Origin: Asterias amurensis
Taxonomy: Eukaryota; Echinodermata; Asteroidea; Forcipulatida; Asteriidae
DNA: 64,000 nt
Reading direction: 5' to 3'
Assembly: GCF_032118995.1 (NCBI RefSeq)
Contig: NC_092661.1
Location: forward strand, 9,734,494 to 9,798,493
Below are positions 33,180 through 46,775 of this stretch, piece after piece (position 1 is the first letter of the stretch; each line of letters starts with the position of its first letter). The notes under the pieces are model-generated. The model saw only the letters and a list, made by a program, of their open reading frames with translations. It had not been told where the DNA came from and did not search any database. The position numbers were made by a program, and so were the translations under genes.

Positions 33180-34095
33180 TGATTTAAAGGAATGGAATCA
33201 AATTGAACATCAACTAGCCTGTTATTGAATACAGTTTGATGATGCCAAGGAATGGAATCACATTCAACGTCAACTAACCTGTTATCAATAACCACTGGAG
33301 ACCCTTCAAAATGATTGAATACAGTTTGATGATTTCAAGGAATGGAATCACATTCAACATCAACTAACCTGTAATCAATAACCACTGGAGACCCTTCAAA
33401 ATGATTGAGTACAGTTGATTGATTTCAAGGAATGGAATCACATTCAACAACATCAACTAACCTGTTATCGATAACCACTGGAGACCCTTCAAAATGATTG
33501 AATACAGTTGATTGATTTCAAGGAATGGAATCACTTTCAACAACATTAACTAACCTGTTATCGATAACCACTAAAGACCATTCAAAATGATTGAATACAG
33601 TTTATTGATTTCAAGGAATGGAATCACATTCAACAACATCAACTAACCTGTTATCGATAACCACTGCTTCAAAATGATTGAATACAGTTTGATGATTTCA
33701 AGGAATGGAATCACATTCAACATCAACTTGACTGTTGTCAATAACCACTGGAGACCCATCAAAATGATTTAATACAGTTTGATGATTTCAAGGAATGGAA
33801 TCACATTCATCAACATCAACTAACCTGTTATCAATAACCACTGGAGAGCCTTCAAAATGATTGAATATAGTTTGATGATGCCAAGGAATGGAATCACATT
33901 CAACATCAACTAACCTGTTATCAATAACCACTGGAGACCCTTCAAAATGATTGAATACAGTTTGTTGATTTCAAGGAATCACATTCAACATCAACTAACT
34001 GTTGTCAATAACCACTGGAGACACTTCAAAACGACTGATTGCAAACACTGGTGTCAAGGAATGGAATCACATTCAGCAACAAGAGAACTATTATC
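33180..34095 (+). repeat. Tandem array, about ten units of 88-95 bp
   Basis: The unit contains CAAGGAATGGAATCACATTC, AACATCAACTAACCTGTTAT, CAATAACCACTGGAGACCC and TTCAAAATGATTGAATACAG. Some units carry an extra AAC, others a deletion. The terminal units are diverged. ORFs here follow from the repetition. Confidence 0.9.
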
Positions 34096-35359
34096 AATAG
34101 AGTGGAATGAAGATGAACTCACTGCACTCAGCTTCTCATACCAGACAGCAAGCATTTCATTCCATCTGCTGATTCCAACTACATGTAACTATTGTAATAT
34201 TAACTAATGCATGTGGCTAGGATAGCTGTATTTGTAAAGATGTACTCTAAATTTTAGTAGGATTTTAAACATTTGAAAATTTGTTATGCAAGTTTTCATT
34301 TGTTTTTCATTAAAAAGGGAAAAGACATGTGTTCAAATCAAATTTAAGTATTTTTTATTTTATATTTTGTGTTCAACTGTTTTTATTTTTATTCAAAAGA
34401 TGTTTTAAAAGCATTTTTAAAATAATGGCAATTTGAAAATCCTTCCAAAAACCACCAATGGACTACCAGTATAAAATTAGCAACCGATATATGTGCACTC
34501 CCTTTTAAATGAGCATTAAAGTTATTATTACTTGGATTTACAGGTAGACTGAATAACCTGGCAACGTGGGTAAACCAAAGATTTCTTTGTAGTAATCCAT
34601 CAGGATTATTTTTTTGTCCAGAACTAATCCAGTAGTAGATTTTTTGTTAACATTTTTCAAATTGTTTGCTTCTGCTGAAAATTGTATGTGACAACAAAAA
34701 TGAATACAAAAAGGAAACTGAATGCATCATGATCTTCATTATCCTTTTCATGACAGATCTACGCTCCATCTCGATCTGCTGCTGAGCTTGATGCAGCTGC
34801 CATACCCTGTCCAGTCCAATTCTTATTCTTAATGTTGCTCATCCAAGATGTCGTTCATCCATGCACTTTGTTCTAAAAGTAGAAATTGTTTTGTACAAGA
34901 AAACAGATCATAAAAACCAAACACACCCATGAATTCTATTCAACTTTTTCCCATATGTCGCAGAAAGGTTCATTGGCGCTAATATATAGTTGCAATTTAG
35001 TTTCAAAAACAATTTTTTATTTCTTCACCCACTTTGGAGTTATTTGCTTTTTATTTCTTGAGGCTGATAACCCACTGTGAAATCTCAAACAAACATTGGT
35101 TGGATTTCCAATCTCTTTGCAAGTAATTTGGTTTTTCTTCTTCTCTCTCTTCGAACTTTCCTCTTCTCAAATGTTATGAACTTTGACCTAATTGTATACA
35201 CCAAAGTTAACATGTCCAATTAGACATACATGTGAGGCATAGAAGAACATATATTTATCACTCATTTGATTTTGATTTACAAGGACTCTGCAAACTCGAG
35301 AACTTTCTTTATTTTACCAACATCGACATGTCAAAACAGAATACATCTCTTTTGAATTC

Positions 35360-36090
35360 ACTTGTGTTTTTCATTGATAACGATTTGGGCTGGTGAACTT
35401 GGCTTTCTAATTCCTTGTTCCCCTTTTTCCTTTTCTTTCCTTGCTCTTTTCAAGTACAGCTTTTCCTTTTTCTCAAAATCAATGAACTTTGACCTTTATT
35501 GTGCGTTAGTGTCAGATGGTAAGAAGAACATGGTTGTTATTTTCCCACTTGATTCTTATTGATAAAACTTGGGACGATAATTTGATTGTCAGTTCCATCT
35601 TCACCTTCTTCTTGACCTCTCTCCTCGCTCTTTTCAAGTAGAGCGATTTCCACTTCTCAAATTCAAGGACCTTGGAACCAATAATGTGCATACCAATTAG
35701 GACATAATGGGATTGAGAGCCAAGTTGAAATGAAATTGCACTCAGGTGAATTTCATATTGAAGAGCTTTCATCTTTGGATTAAGCATAGATCACAAACAA
35801 GGAACATGTACAATGAAACTAAGTTGAAATTCAGAGTTTCAGTTACTTTGGGACATCTTGCCTTTCATCTCTACCCAGGAAGAAAACCCAGTATGCTTAA
35901 ATAAGATCTTGGGACCAAAAATGTGCATACTAATTAGGACAAAATGGCATTTAAAGTAAAGTTGCAATGAACTTGCACTCAGGTGTTGAAGAACTTCCAT
36001 TTTTTTTTTGAGCATTATGGATCACAAAAATAAGCAATACTGAGACTAAGTTAAACTACTATTCATTTGTTTTATGATGTCCATTTTGTC
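35360..36090 (+). repeat. Three diverged copies of a roughly 230-350 bp segment
   Basis: Shared landmarks: GCTCTTTTCAAGTA, then AATGTGCATACNAATTAGGA, then TTGCACTCAGGTG and GAGCTTTC/GAACTTCC. Order is kept but spacing varies, as in an old tandem duplication. Confidence 0.55.
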
Positions 36091-36289
36091 TTTCATCTCT
36101 TAAGGACCCTTATTAAGACATGGATCGGATTTCCAAATCTTACATTTCCAAATCACACAGTGTGCTTTTCCACGCTGTGTCATTCATCTCTTTATATCAA
36201 AACCTAGTTCTCTTCTCTGGTCTCAGGTCTCTCAAGTTTTTTTCAAAATTTGGTTGTCATAAATGAGGTTTGAAGTCCAGGTTAATTAT

Positions 36290-37420
36290 ATTTGGATCAC
36301 CAAAATGAACATCAATTAATGAACCTAAGTTGAGCACATTAACTGTCCAGACAGTGCCTTCTGTCCTCAATTCCAGTCCATTGTCTCCTGGTACCACCTC
36401 ATAGGCAAGGTGATTTATGAACCATAATGAACTGCTGCAACCAATAAATCATACCCTTGAACTATTTTAAAATATTAATGGATGGATTTGATTCAGCCAA
36501 GACAGTGTACATGATTTCTAGATATTCACAAGCAACCAAGATACTGTCCAAGGTTGACTTTACACTTGTCTTATTGCTGAATGAAAAATTTTGAAGTAAA
36601 GTACATGTTAAGTTTACTTAGAAAAAAACACACTATTTTTTGCCAAAATGGAGCTTTGAACTCAAGATAATGTTTAAGTCACAAAGATGAACATCAATAA
36701 ATGAACCTTAGTTGAGTACATTGACTGTCGAGACAGTGCCATCCATCCTCAATTCCAGTCCACCTCATAGGCAAGGTGATTTATGAATTATAATGAACTG
36801 CTGCAACCAACAAATGATAAGCTTGAATTATTTTTAAATTTAAATGGATGGATTTGATTCAACCAAGACAGGGTACACCATGATTTCTAGATATTCACAC
36901 ACAACCAAATTATTGTCATGCATGTACTATAGGTTGACTTCAGCCTTATCTGATTGCTGGATGAACAATTTGGAAGTAAAGTACATAATAATAATGTAAA
37001 GTTGATTTGAGTAGACACACTCATTTTTATTGTCAAGGGAGCTTTGGGCTCAAGATAATGTTTGGATCTCAGAAATGAACATCAATTGAAATGAACCTAT
37101 TGTATATAATCTCCTGGTACTTCAGGTGGGAGGGTTTAGAAGATTACATGCCTCAACTGGGTCATTTATTAGGTCTAGAGTTATATGGTCATTGTATGCT
37201 TGATGCTATTTGGAAACTTAACTTCAGAAAATGCATATTGTTTAGAAATTACATGGTAAGGTGGATTTGAATCGCCCTATAGGGCCAAGGCAGGGTACAG
37301 GATGTTTAGATATTCAGAACCAAGATATTGTTTATGGATGTAGTATGCATCACGCTTGTCCGATTGCTGAGTGAACAATTTGAAAGTAATGATAATGAAT
37401 CCAACTTTGAAAAACACCTC
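36290..37420 (+). repeat. Large tandem duplication, about 380-bp unit, two full copies plus a partial
   Basis: Copies begin near 36297, 36682 and 37070 with AATGAACATCAATTAATGAA. The first two share CATAGGCAAGGTGATTTATG, ATGAACTGCTGCAACCA, GGATGGATTTGATTCA and TTTCTAGATATTCACA in the same order. The third keeps only parts. Confidence 0.75.
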
Positions 37421-40400
37421 AGTCTCATATTTAAGGAATTTGATCCTTTGTTTTCATCAAGTCTAATACATTGTAAAACAGCCAAAACTTGGCAAATGCC
37501 TGATAGTTGCTCAGTAAAAACAATAATAAATGTTAAACTTGTTGGAATAACTTTTCAAATGAGCAAACTCCAGTTCACAAAGAGTTATCAGCTAAGATTG
37601 AGGTCAAATGTTGAACCAAACAAAAGTCTCGCCGTAATCCTGTACCCTGTCTTTCAAAGACTTCATAATCTTGAAAATCTAATGCATTTATTACATTTTG
37701 CTTGCAGTGAGCTTTTGGTGTAGAGGAGATGGTTCAGTTGTGGATGGAACAATTCTTGATGATTGATGTCTCATCTCATTTGTCTGGATCTTCAGTGAGG
37801 TCTGCAACAGCCTCCTCAGTAAATCACAACAAGGCAATGGGAACAGGTTATGCTGTGTGTTATAATGGAAGAGCAAATCTATGGTAGTGGAAAGATTATA
37901 AGGTTATAAGCTTAAAAACCAGGCACATGGTAGAAAAGGCCTTTACCAGCTAGAAATGTGTATTTACTTTTTGAATCAAGCTGAGAGTGGAATATTTTTC
38001 TAAGTTATGCCTAAACATGCTAAACTTGTTGTTCAAACAAATGCTGAGATTCAGCAAACTTGGAACAGCAATTTGACACTTGAAAACCTTTTGGAAATGA
38101 ATTGAAAGTAATCACTGTTTGAAACAAATTGCAGCAACTCCATTGAAATTTACCACAATATTTTTGTAATGTCTGTTCTGGCCAAACAGACATTGCAGAA
38201 TGTGTCTCCGTGTGTATAGAGCCAGGAAAATGCATCTCAACAACTACAATCGTTATTCCTCTTTTTGAACTCATAATTACAAGACAAGCATTTGGGTAAT
38301 TTGGTGGAAAAGGCTTCAAACATTTTCTCCATGTGCCTGGTTACAAAGTCAAAGCACAGCATCCAATTAATTTTTGGAAAACAGATAGAATACACAGGTC
38401 TTATAAATGTAGTTCTTTTACTACCTCAGAAAGGCGTCTCAAATCACTTCAGGTATTAAGAGCTTAGTTTGATTCATGAGACCCATTAATATAGCACCTT
38501 GTTAAGATTTAAGGTGGTGCAGTACAGTCTGCTGTCAACCTTGCCAGAAACACTGGGGCAAATCCCTTCTCTGAATGATAAAGTGTATTTGGTTCCTTAG
38601 TTTACATCACATGGAGCCTACGACCTTACATCCAATCCAAAGGATGAAACGTTATCGATGAGTGTTTTGCTTAAAGACACCTGTGCCAAAATCAGACTCA
38701 AACTAAATCAGTCCCATCAGAACTTGAGTCAGGTACACTACATGCCCAGAAAACTCCAATGAGTTTGCAAGTGCCCCTACTAAACTAGTCTTTAAACTTA
38801 GAGAAAAACACAATGCAGTATCATGATCTATAAAATTGAATGTAGATTGTAGAAACCCTCATTGGTTCGACAGATATTTAGGAATGATCAAAATTTGACA
38901 TTCATGTTGGCTCATTATTCCAACCAATCATTTGGAGCTACTTGTCATCTCATTATATAACAGTACCTTCTGATTGAAGTGTTTCATTGAACTTGAAGAG
39001 TACTTTCTCAACTCAAGACAAGAATACATGAAGTTTGACACTGTCGGTTCACCACCTCATTGTTGGTCATGGTTAATACTTTACATCGATTAGTCTGACA
39101 AGGATGCTGTGCTTTGGCTTTAAATAATGTATGAAGGGAATTTTGATGTATATATTTTTATCTATCATGTTCTATGAATAGTAGTTGGTGATTGAATATT
39201 GAACTATGGTATATTGAATTGAATATAAGTATTTGTATATTATGGAAATGTACACTGGCACATCATATTCCTACTGTTAATCTATACAAACTGGTCAACA
39301 TTTAGATTTTATACAGATGCAGTCGGGTAATAGAGCAACTAAATAATGTGAGTCGCTAGATGTCATGGATCACCATGAACTTCAGACAGAATACTGTAGT
39401 ATATTCTTGAATCCTAAGCGTGAACCTCGGACAGAGCACTGCAATTTATGCTTGAATTCTAAAAGTCATGCATAAATCACTAGCAGTGTAGTGCTGTTTA
39501 TAAATATCAAGATAGCATAAAAACTTGTGTAAAATCACAAGCAGTCGAGAACTTGAGTTTGTGAATTCATCCCACGCACAACGCAATAGTTAGCGTTTGA
39601 GTGCAAAGCGCTACAATGGTGCAATGAACACTGACAGTGCAAAAGCTTAGCAAAGAATGGCAAAGTGTCATGGTGTTTTTTATTACACACCCAAAACACT
39701 GAACCAGAGTCAAACCCCAAGCAAGACTTGTGCTTAGCTAACTGCTTACAGCATCTATCGTAAAGCACTGATATTGATCGCTCTAACCTAAAGAGAATTA
39801 TTCTCAAGAAGCATCTGATTGAAATATTACAGAATCAACACAAATCTGATTTCTGTTATTTTAAAAATAATGCAAATACTGCAAACCTGCATTGACTGCA
39901 ATTATACTTTGCTCTAATACTCCCTCCTCCTGCTGTCGTGTATCAAGCATTGAGTTAAGTGAGCTGACAACTTTTTCCTAAATATGGGAATTTTATCAAT
40001 ACACGGTGCACACACTTCCTATTGGTTATTTGTAGAAAACACTTTGTGAGAGGGAAAAAAAATGTTTATGTCAATGTAATGATTTGTATTGCAATAAAAA
40101 AACCTCTATATTTGAAACAGAACTGATGCAGATCAGTCTGGTACCAAGACTTGAGTATAGCATTAGTACATCTTGAAAAAATCAACTCACTTTTCAGTTC
40201 TATAGTCATTAAGGAACCAATGGTGGTGTGTGTACCTGTAGTGCTAAGGAATATGATGTGCCAGTGTACATAGTGTTTATGCAATAATAAAACAGAATCT
40301 GTTGTTGTGTTTATTTTGTTGTCTGTTATGTGTTGGGAAGCATCTGCTTTCTATTTCAATCTTTTTGCAGCACTGGACCTTTATCACGCAAACGCCATCT

Positions 40401-41499
40401 TGTTTTTAGTATTGCTTTTTTTTTTTCAGTCAACAAAGAAAGCCATTTGATAGCATTGCGCTCAAAACTTGCAACCATGGCCGATCAAAATGATTAGCCA
40501 TTTCTATAATTACAAATTACTTGATGGACAGAGCAGCATTGCCCCTTGCATGATTGTAGGGACTGTTCTTGCCGTTGTTAAAGTTGACTGTCCTGAGGCC
40601 AAGTTGTTATTTCAAACACAAGGCACATTCGAACAGTGTAATGTAATTGTGCACAGATGATGAAACATTGCTACATCAGATCAGCTGAGCATTGAACAAA
40701 AAGTTCAATACCATATCATAATAAGGTTCTTTTTTAAGGGCAAAGCAACGTCAAAAAGATAAGTTAGTTTTTAAACAGAAGGCATCATTGAAGCATTCAA
40801 TCTGTGTGTACAGACAATGAAACAATGCCAAATCAAGTCACCAGAGCAATGACCTGAAAGGTCAACATCAGATCATTAATGAAGCAATGTCAGTCAGATA
40901 GTTGTTTCAATTACGAGGCATCACCAGTGTCCGTACAATGGACACAGCATACTCTCCGAAACATTGAGTACACAGGTTCCATTGGAACAACACACACTCG
41001 AAAGAGAGTTTTACCATTCACCAGTGTCATCTATTTGTACTCAGATGATGAAACTGCAAATAAGATCACCTGAGCATAGAAAAAAGTGCCAAGTTTTAGC
41101 GTCATTTGTTATTATGCAATAGAAACTGTTTTTTTAACCAAATTACCAAAACAAGTTGCTTTGCCCAACAAGATGGCGTGATAAAGGTCCGAAACACTTC
41201 TTGTATAATATGTGAACGGTGAGTGCAAGGGAAGGTACAATGTTATCAAACTACGACCAAAAAGTCATACGGTTCAATAACCTTAACAAATGGAAACAAT
41301 TCTCTGCTAAAACTACAATGAGTTGTTGGAAAACATCTTATTGTAACACATGAAACCAGCATGTGTGTTTTCTCACAAAATGGTGAAAGTTCAAGGAGGC
41401 ACGTTTCTTTTGAAAGTTTAAAAGAACTTCTTGGAAAAATCAAAACGAGTGAAGTTTATCACCTGAAAAAGGTGTCTTACAATTTGATCATTATTGTAA
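37421..41499. other. Unique T-rich sequence, no gene recognised
   Basis: Open frames up to 131 codons (37328-37723) lack known motifs and splice-site support. Faint internal similarities exist: ATGAACTTCAGACAGAATAC versus GTGAACCTCGGACAGAGCAC at about 39375 and 39420, and CAGATGATGAAAC-like repeats at about 40656, 40816 and 41042. Confidence 0.45.
40286..40291 (+). terminator. Poly(A)-like signal inside the 25-56 kb region
   Basis: AATAAA is followed within about 15 bases by a long GT-rich stretch (40301-40338). This is the best poly(A) context I saw in the otherwise geneless 31 kb. It would serve a plus-strand transcript. Other plus-strand AATAAA motifs lie near 42128, 42957, 45067 and 51666. 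Confidence 0.25.
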
Positions 41500-41880
41500 T
41501 GCTTTTTAAGCATTTAAACGCAGGAAAAACTTGCGTTTTCATCTCTAAAAGTTGTCTAACAATTTCAACCAAATTTGTGGTGCTGTTTGAGCATTTAAAC
41601 GCAGGAAAAACTTGCGTTATCATCTCTAAAAGGTGTCTAACAATTTCAACCAAATTTGTTATGCTGTTTGAGCAGTTAAACGCAGGAAAAACTTGCGTTT
41701 TCATCTCTTAAAGTTGTCTAACAATTTCAACTAAATTTGTGGTGCTGTTTAAGCATTTAAACACAAGAAAAACTTGTGTTTTATTATTTCTAAAAGTTGT
41801 CTAAACAAAGAGTCGCACAATTTTGACCAAAAAGTCACTGTTTGAGCATTTTAATGCAATAAAAACCTTGTTTTTTTTAT
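41500..41880 (+). repeat. 81-bp tandem array with an internal hairpin, four exact-period units plus a decayed one
   Basis: The landmark GCATTT/GCAGTT lies at 41510, 41591, 41672 and 41753, exactly 81 apart, then a drifted copy about 41844. Each unit holds a 9-bp stem around an AAAAA loop. The period is a multiple of three, and the array is open on both strands (reading KHLNAGKTCVFISKS-like and its complement). That is expected from the repetition and not by itself evidence of coding. Confidence 0.85.
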
Positions 41881-42032
41881 CTCTAAAAGAGATGTATAAA
41901 AAGGCGACAAATAAACTGTTACAACTTCTATGAAGTTTGTTAGACAACTTAAACTCCTTGAAAATAGTACCTTCCCTTTAAGTTCACATATAAAATAGTG
42001 CTGCAACTTGTATTGAAATAGAAAGCAGATGC

Positions 42033-42056
42033 GGGGGGGGGGGGGGGGGGGGGGGG
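42033..42056 (+). repeat. Run of 24 G
   Basis: An uninterrupted G homopolymer. It can form G-quadruplexes, and its length is likely to be uncertain in the assembly. Shorter C or G runs occur at 1570-1579, 8430-8442, 56539-56551, 62372-62382 and about 63191-63210. Confidence 0.95.
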
Positions 42057-43029
42057 CTAGGGACTTTATATATGGGGAGGGTAAGGACATAGAGGGCAGT
42101 GCCACATAGAGGGCAACAGAGTCTGAAATAAAGACTAAGTATACAACAGAGTTCATGTCTCTTGTTATTTATTCACATGTGTTCATGAATATTCATATTA
42201 AAATTTAAATTTGACCTTTGAACTTTGACCTTTTAAAAAAAATAAAAAAGCACCCCAGTGAATGCAAGCCCCCCCTGATGCTCACACAAGTGTTCCCCGC
42301 CCACAGGTGTCAGCAGACTTAGTCAGTGAGTGCCCTCTAATCAACACCAACCAGTGAGTGGCTTACAGCAATGTGTTCAGCAAGTCCCAAGACTAAGTCT
42401 GTGTGGCCAAGGCGCCCTGTGTTGACCAAAACAGGGAAGGATCTAATGAACTTTAATAATCAGTTAACTTAACCATAGAGTCGGATGTAGTCTATCCACC
42501 ATTCTCGGAATTATTCATGTCGAGAAACGCCTTCAACGCCAACTCTGAAATCTCTCAACCTGGTTATTAAAGAAGTTACATAATTGCATCATGGCTTTAA
42601 ATCAAATCAAATGAATTTTTATAACAAATAGGGAACATTTTTGTGAGCTTTCTACAACAGTTTAACGCAATCTTTAGATAAACAAGTCGCATTTCTTTCA
42701 GCTGAACATACAGGGCAATGTCTCGTGTAATAACTCATTAAATCTCTGCTTTAAGTTGTGCATAAATTTAGTAGTGTACATTTATGTACTTTAATATTGA
42801 CGGAGTTTTCATCGTGGTTTTTTTTACGTCGCAAGTTAAAATAATTCCAAGTACTTGGAACAAGTAAAGGATCACCCTGTACATGGATTAAAATTAATTA
42901 TCAAGTCTGTGTTGACACTTGGCAACTTTTGTAGACTAATTCCATTTGCGAAATGAATAAAATATTTGTTTTCATTGCTATATGATGAGGTGGGTGTTAA
43001 AGCACAAATATCTCGGACTAAGAGCTAAT

Positions 43030-43385
43030 CCAGAATGTTTGCAACAATTTGTACGTCACTTTAAACTTCTATGTTCAAACGCTACAATCTAACTGGTTTA
43101 AAGGAAAGATTTTCGAGGGATGTGTTCGTAAGCACAAACAGTTGAAACTAAGAATCATTTCAGATACCAAGATTTATTTCAGTAACAATTGTACATTAAT
43201 TTGACGTCTGCGTTCAAACGGTACAATCTAAATGGTTTAAGGTAAAGTTTTTGGAGATATTTGTTCCTGAGCACAAACAGTTGATAATAAGAATCATTTC
43301 CGAAGGTTTGCAACAAATTGTTCGCTAAATTGAACATCTGCGTTCGGTACGATCTAAATGGTTTAAGGAAATATTTTGGAAGGTT
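43030..43385 (+). repeat. Three diverged tandem units of about 125-145 bp
   Basis: GTTCAAACGCTACAATCTAA, GTTCAAACGGTACAATCTAA and GTTCGGTACGATCTAAATGG mark the units, each followed by GGTTTAA, GAGCACAAACAGTTGA-like and AAGAATCATTTC blocks. Confidence 0.7.
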
Positions 43386-44782
43386 GCCGACATTTCTTTA
43401 CTATGGATGTACTATTTGGGTTGCAGTTTTAAGCTTTTTGTAGTAGTTCATTCCATTTTTAAGTCTATTTTTAGGTCTTTTTCAACTAGAATTTCTTGCA
43501 TTATTGTTTGTAACATTTCAAACTTTTTAGAGCTGTATCGTTAGCTGAAGAGGCTGCCATTTATGATTCTATTTACATTTCACTATTTGAATTTAAATGT
43601 CTACTTATTGTGTTGTGATTTGAGGCAATTATTAGATTCATTTGATTAATTGGTTTACACTTGTGCTTTCTCCGCCAATTGATATTTTTATCGTTACTTT
43701 TGAAGTGGGCTGAATTCACCATGAAGTGCTCAAAGTTCAACTTGTAACTCCTCAAACAATTTATAGTATGTCAAACTCTTCTTGCTACTCAAAAACAATG
43801 CAAGACACTAATTTAAGTTTTACACCCAAATTATTTACAACGCTTACATGTGCACTTACAATGTGCAAAGTACATGTATTTCTAGTGTTTCACAAGGCAA
43901 CATTTATCATTTCGAGAGTCGCAAGTGTCAAGAATGTTTGGACCACACATGTACAAATACATGTATTCCATTATGTACTCATGGATCGCTCGTTCAAACA
44001 AACTTGAGAACTCTTTAACTAAAATGCAAGGGAATGCAACGCAAATTTAGCATTTAACACCATTTTTAGTGCAACAAATGTAAATCTGTGGGAGTTATAC
44101 ATGTAAGTTCCAAATGAAGGTACATGTATGTTTAGTAGAGTTCCATGCATCAGAGTTTCCAGTTCTTTCAATAACCATTTTTAAAAGTTGCCATCAACTA
44201 TAAATGATTCCATTGTTAGGTGTTTATTTTACTCTATTGTGTCAATTCAGCATTGTTTTTGAGTAGCTTCTGTAGTGTGGTCCTAGTGTGCCATTACTTA
44301 GCACCATACTCAGTGTGTGGCGCCATTTCTTGACGATGTGGTGGTAATTTAGAATTTTGCGGATCCAGTTGAGATTCAACGCTTCAGTTGAATCTCCCCC
44401 TTACTTCTTCTCTGGGGCAGTGTGTGTGCTGGATAGTCCTGTCAATTTCACCCACCCTAGTTGATTGTCACTAGTTTTTTTTTTTTTTTTACAACGTAGG
44501 GGAGGGGCAAACTTTTCAATCTTACAGTTCTAAGTTTTCCTTTCATACAATAAGTGATTGTAAGTGCTATGGTGCTTTGTAGTGAGCAGTTTGTTAATTC
44601 TCTAGTTACCAACTACCAAATTGTAACAGTATCTGTTTGTTCAATTCCGCTTGGAGGAGAGATAAATCATGCTTAGCTTGTCACTTTAAAAAAACAAACT
44701 TTCTAACATTTTAAGATTTTGGAATAGATTACTTGCTAGTAACCTATTTCCTCATTGGTTTAGCAAGGAATACCAAGTACTA

Positions 44783-44977
44783 TCCAGGCCCAATTCCTTA
44801 AAGCTCCTTATAAATAAATCATTGCTTACAAGTTTTCTGCTAAGCAAAAGTAAGCAGGATACCTGTCACAGTATGTGAAATGGTACAATGGATGGGTTAC
44901 CTTATTCTGGTAAGCATAATTTTGTTATGCTTAGTAACTTGATGTGCTTTATAAGCAGTTCTATGGTATTGAGCCTG
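44783..44977. mobile_element. GGGCCC foldback element, diverged
   Basis: AGGCCCAATTCCTTAAAGCT and TTCTATGGTATTGAGCCT ends with inner TAAGCAGGATACC / GGTTACCTTATTCTGG arms. Diverged compared with 29488-29735. Confidence 0.6.
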
Positions 44978-46429
44978 CATGTGTATTTGCATTTTAAGTG
45001 CACACTATTTTGTGTACAATTAGCACAAATGGATAGTTTGTGTGAAATCAATTTGCCTAAAATTGAATAAAATTGTTGGTGAAATCAATTTACCTCAAAT
45101 TTTATGACTCCTCAACATCTACAATGTATGAAGTAATCCATCTGGACTTCTTCAACATCTACATGGATTGTTTCAACGACTTATTTTCCAATTTCTATTT
45201 ACTTGTTTTTATTCTCAACGCCCCTCCCCTTTTCTCTTCCTTTTTTCAACAGGACGTCCAGCCAATTAACACCCCCCCTACTTGGGCCTGGATCCGCCCC
45301 TTATTCAATCTGCCCCTCAGTATCAAGGGAAACTATGGTGCCTTTTATTGACACAGGGTTTGCCAGTCCTGCCTGTATAATGTCCATGGTAAGATTAATT
45401 GAAGTTTTTATGAATTCATGCACTGTACACATTACTATACATCCTCATGTGTATCGGAGTATGCTCTATGCATAACCACTATACACTAAGCTCACATGTA
45501 AACCTATAAGCAGGCCCTGGGAACAATCTACATTTAACTAAGATAGTTTCTGAAGCTCCTACATGTTAAACGGAACACTCTATCTATCTCTTTCCCAACA
45601 TCAAGTCATTTTGAAACATTTCTTTTTTACCATGTCAGAAAACACACTGGTCAACTAATTCCAACAGTCCAAAGTTTGAAAGTTGTAAACTTTGAGAATT
45701 GAAATTCACAAAGCAACTGTTTTTCCCTTGTTCATTTAGGGAACCGTCGGTGACCAATAAGTTGTCTATTAAGTTTCGAGGCAGTGTTGGTTTTTGTGGA
45801 AGGATCCTAGTCAAAAGTGTTAGGGATAAATTGTTCCTTAATGACCTCAAGATAAGGTACAGCATTGGTGATTTAGCGTGACTAATATATTGATGAATCA
45901 AGGAATAAACGCCTCAAGAGTCAATCACAAATGAAAGTTTGAGCTCATGGTGTCTATTGTATCAACGAACGCAAATTTTGTGCGCATCCACACCTATATT
46001 GAGAAAGCATGTATACCCTTGCGTGAAACTAAACCCACCCAGGCATTTGTCCTACATTGTATGATTCAACTTTTTGTCATTTTGTCACTTGCTCATCATT
46101 CCTGAAATATAAGCTGAAGTTGGGTTGAAAGCTTGAGCCTCCTAGATGCTCCTACCCTCAAGGGAAATGAGCTCTGAATGTAATGTACTCGAAGTTCATA
46201 CATGGATTACATGTCATGAAGCACCAATGCTGTACCATATCTTTACACATTCATTTCTTGTATTCCTCAAGTGTTTGTTCCCAGGGCCTGCTATAGGTTT
46301 TGTTAAATTACATACAACTTGACCTTTACTCAACTGTGTCTTTGACTTTTGACCTTTGAGACAGTGTATTTATTTCCTAATTGCTTCTGAAGGTTTCGTG
46401 TATAATGGTAACACCTAGTCCATGTACAA

Positions 46430-46775
46430 ACTAACCTGTGTACAAAAGAGAGCCACCTACATATATAATTTACAATTGGGCTACCTGTTCCAGTTTGAAT
46501 TTCTTTAACTATAGCTTTGTATGCAGGAAAGAAGTTCCTACTTGGGCTTCCTGTTCTCATTGGATTTTCACATTTTGGAAACTGAAAGCATTGTACAGAA
46601 TGAGTCTACAGTTGGGCTAACTAATCCAGTTTGTTTTTCATCTTCCAAAACAATAGTTACTTTGTGTACAAAAAGTAATCCTCACATGGGCTACTTGTCC
46701 CAGATGGGCTTCCACCATAATGTGACCTATGTGTGTGAACAGAAACATTCCACACTTGGGCAATCTATAAATGAA
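46430..46775 (+). repeat. Diverged tandem array, about 70-bp unit
   Basis: TTGGGCTACCTGTTCCAGTT, CTTGGGCTTCCTGTTCTCAT, GTTGGGCTAACTAATCCAGT and ATGGGCTACTTGTCCCAGAT recur about every 68-74 bases, with GTACA and AAAG blocks between. Confidence 0.7.

Noticed and set aside
33180..34095. CRISPR-like array
   Set aside because: The units are whole tandem repeats without unique spacers, and the genome is eukaryotic.
35720..35760. AATTGCACTC, similar to the miR-25/92 seed
   Set aside because: Only ten bases match, it lies in a degenerate duplicated segment, and no hairpin is evident.
37328..37723. 131-codon open frame
   Set aside because: Low-complexity composition, partly inside the third copy of the 380-bp duplication, with no known domain.
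41361..41711. 116-codon open frame with 27-residue repeats
   Set aside because: An 81-base unit without stops is automatically open through the array, and the opposite strand is open too. Coding cannot be inferred.
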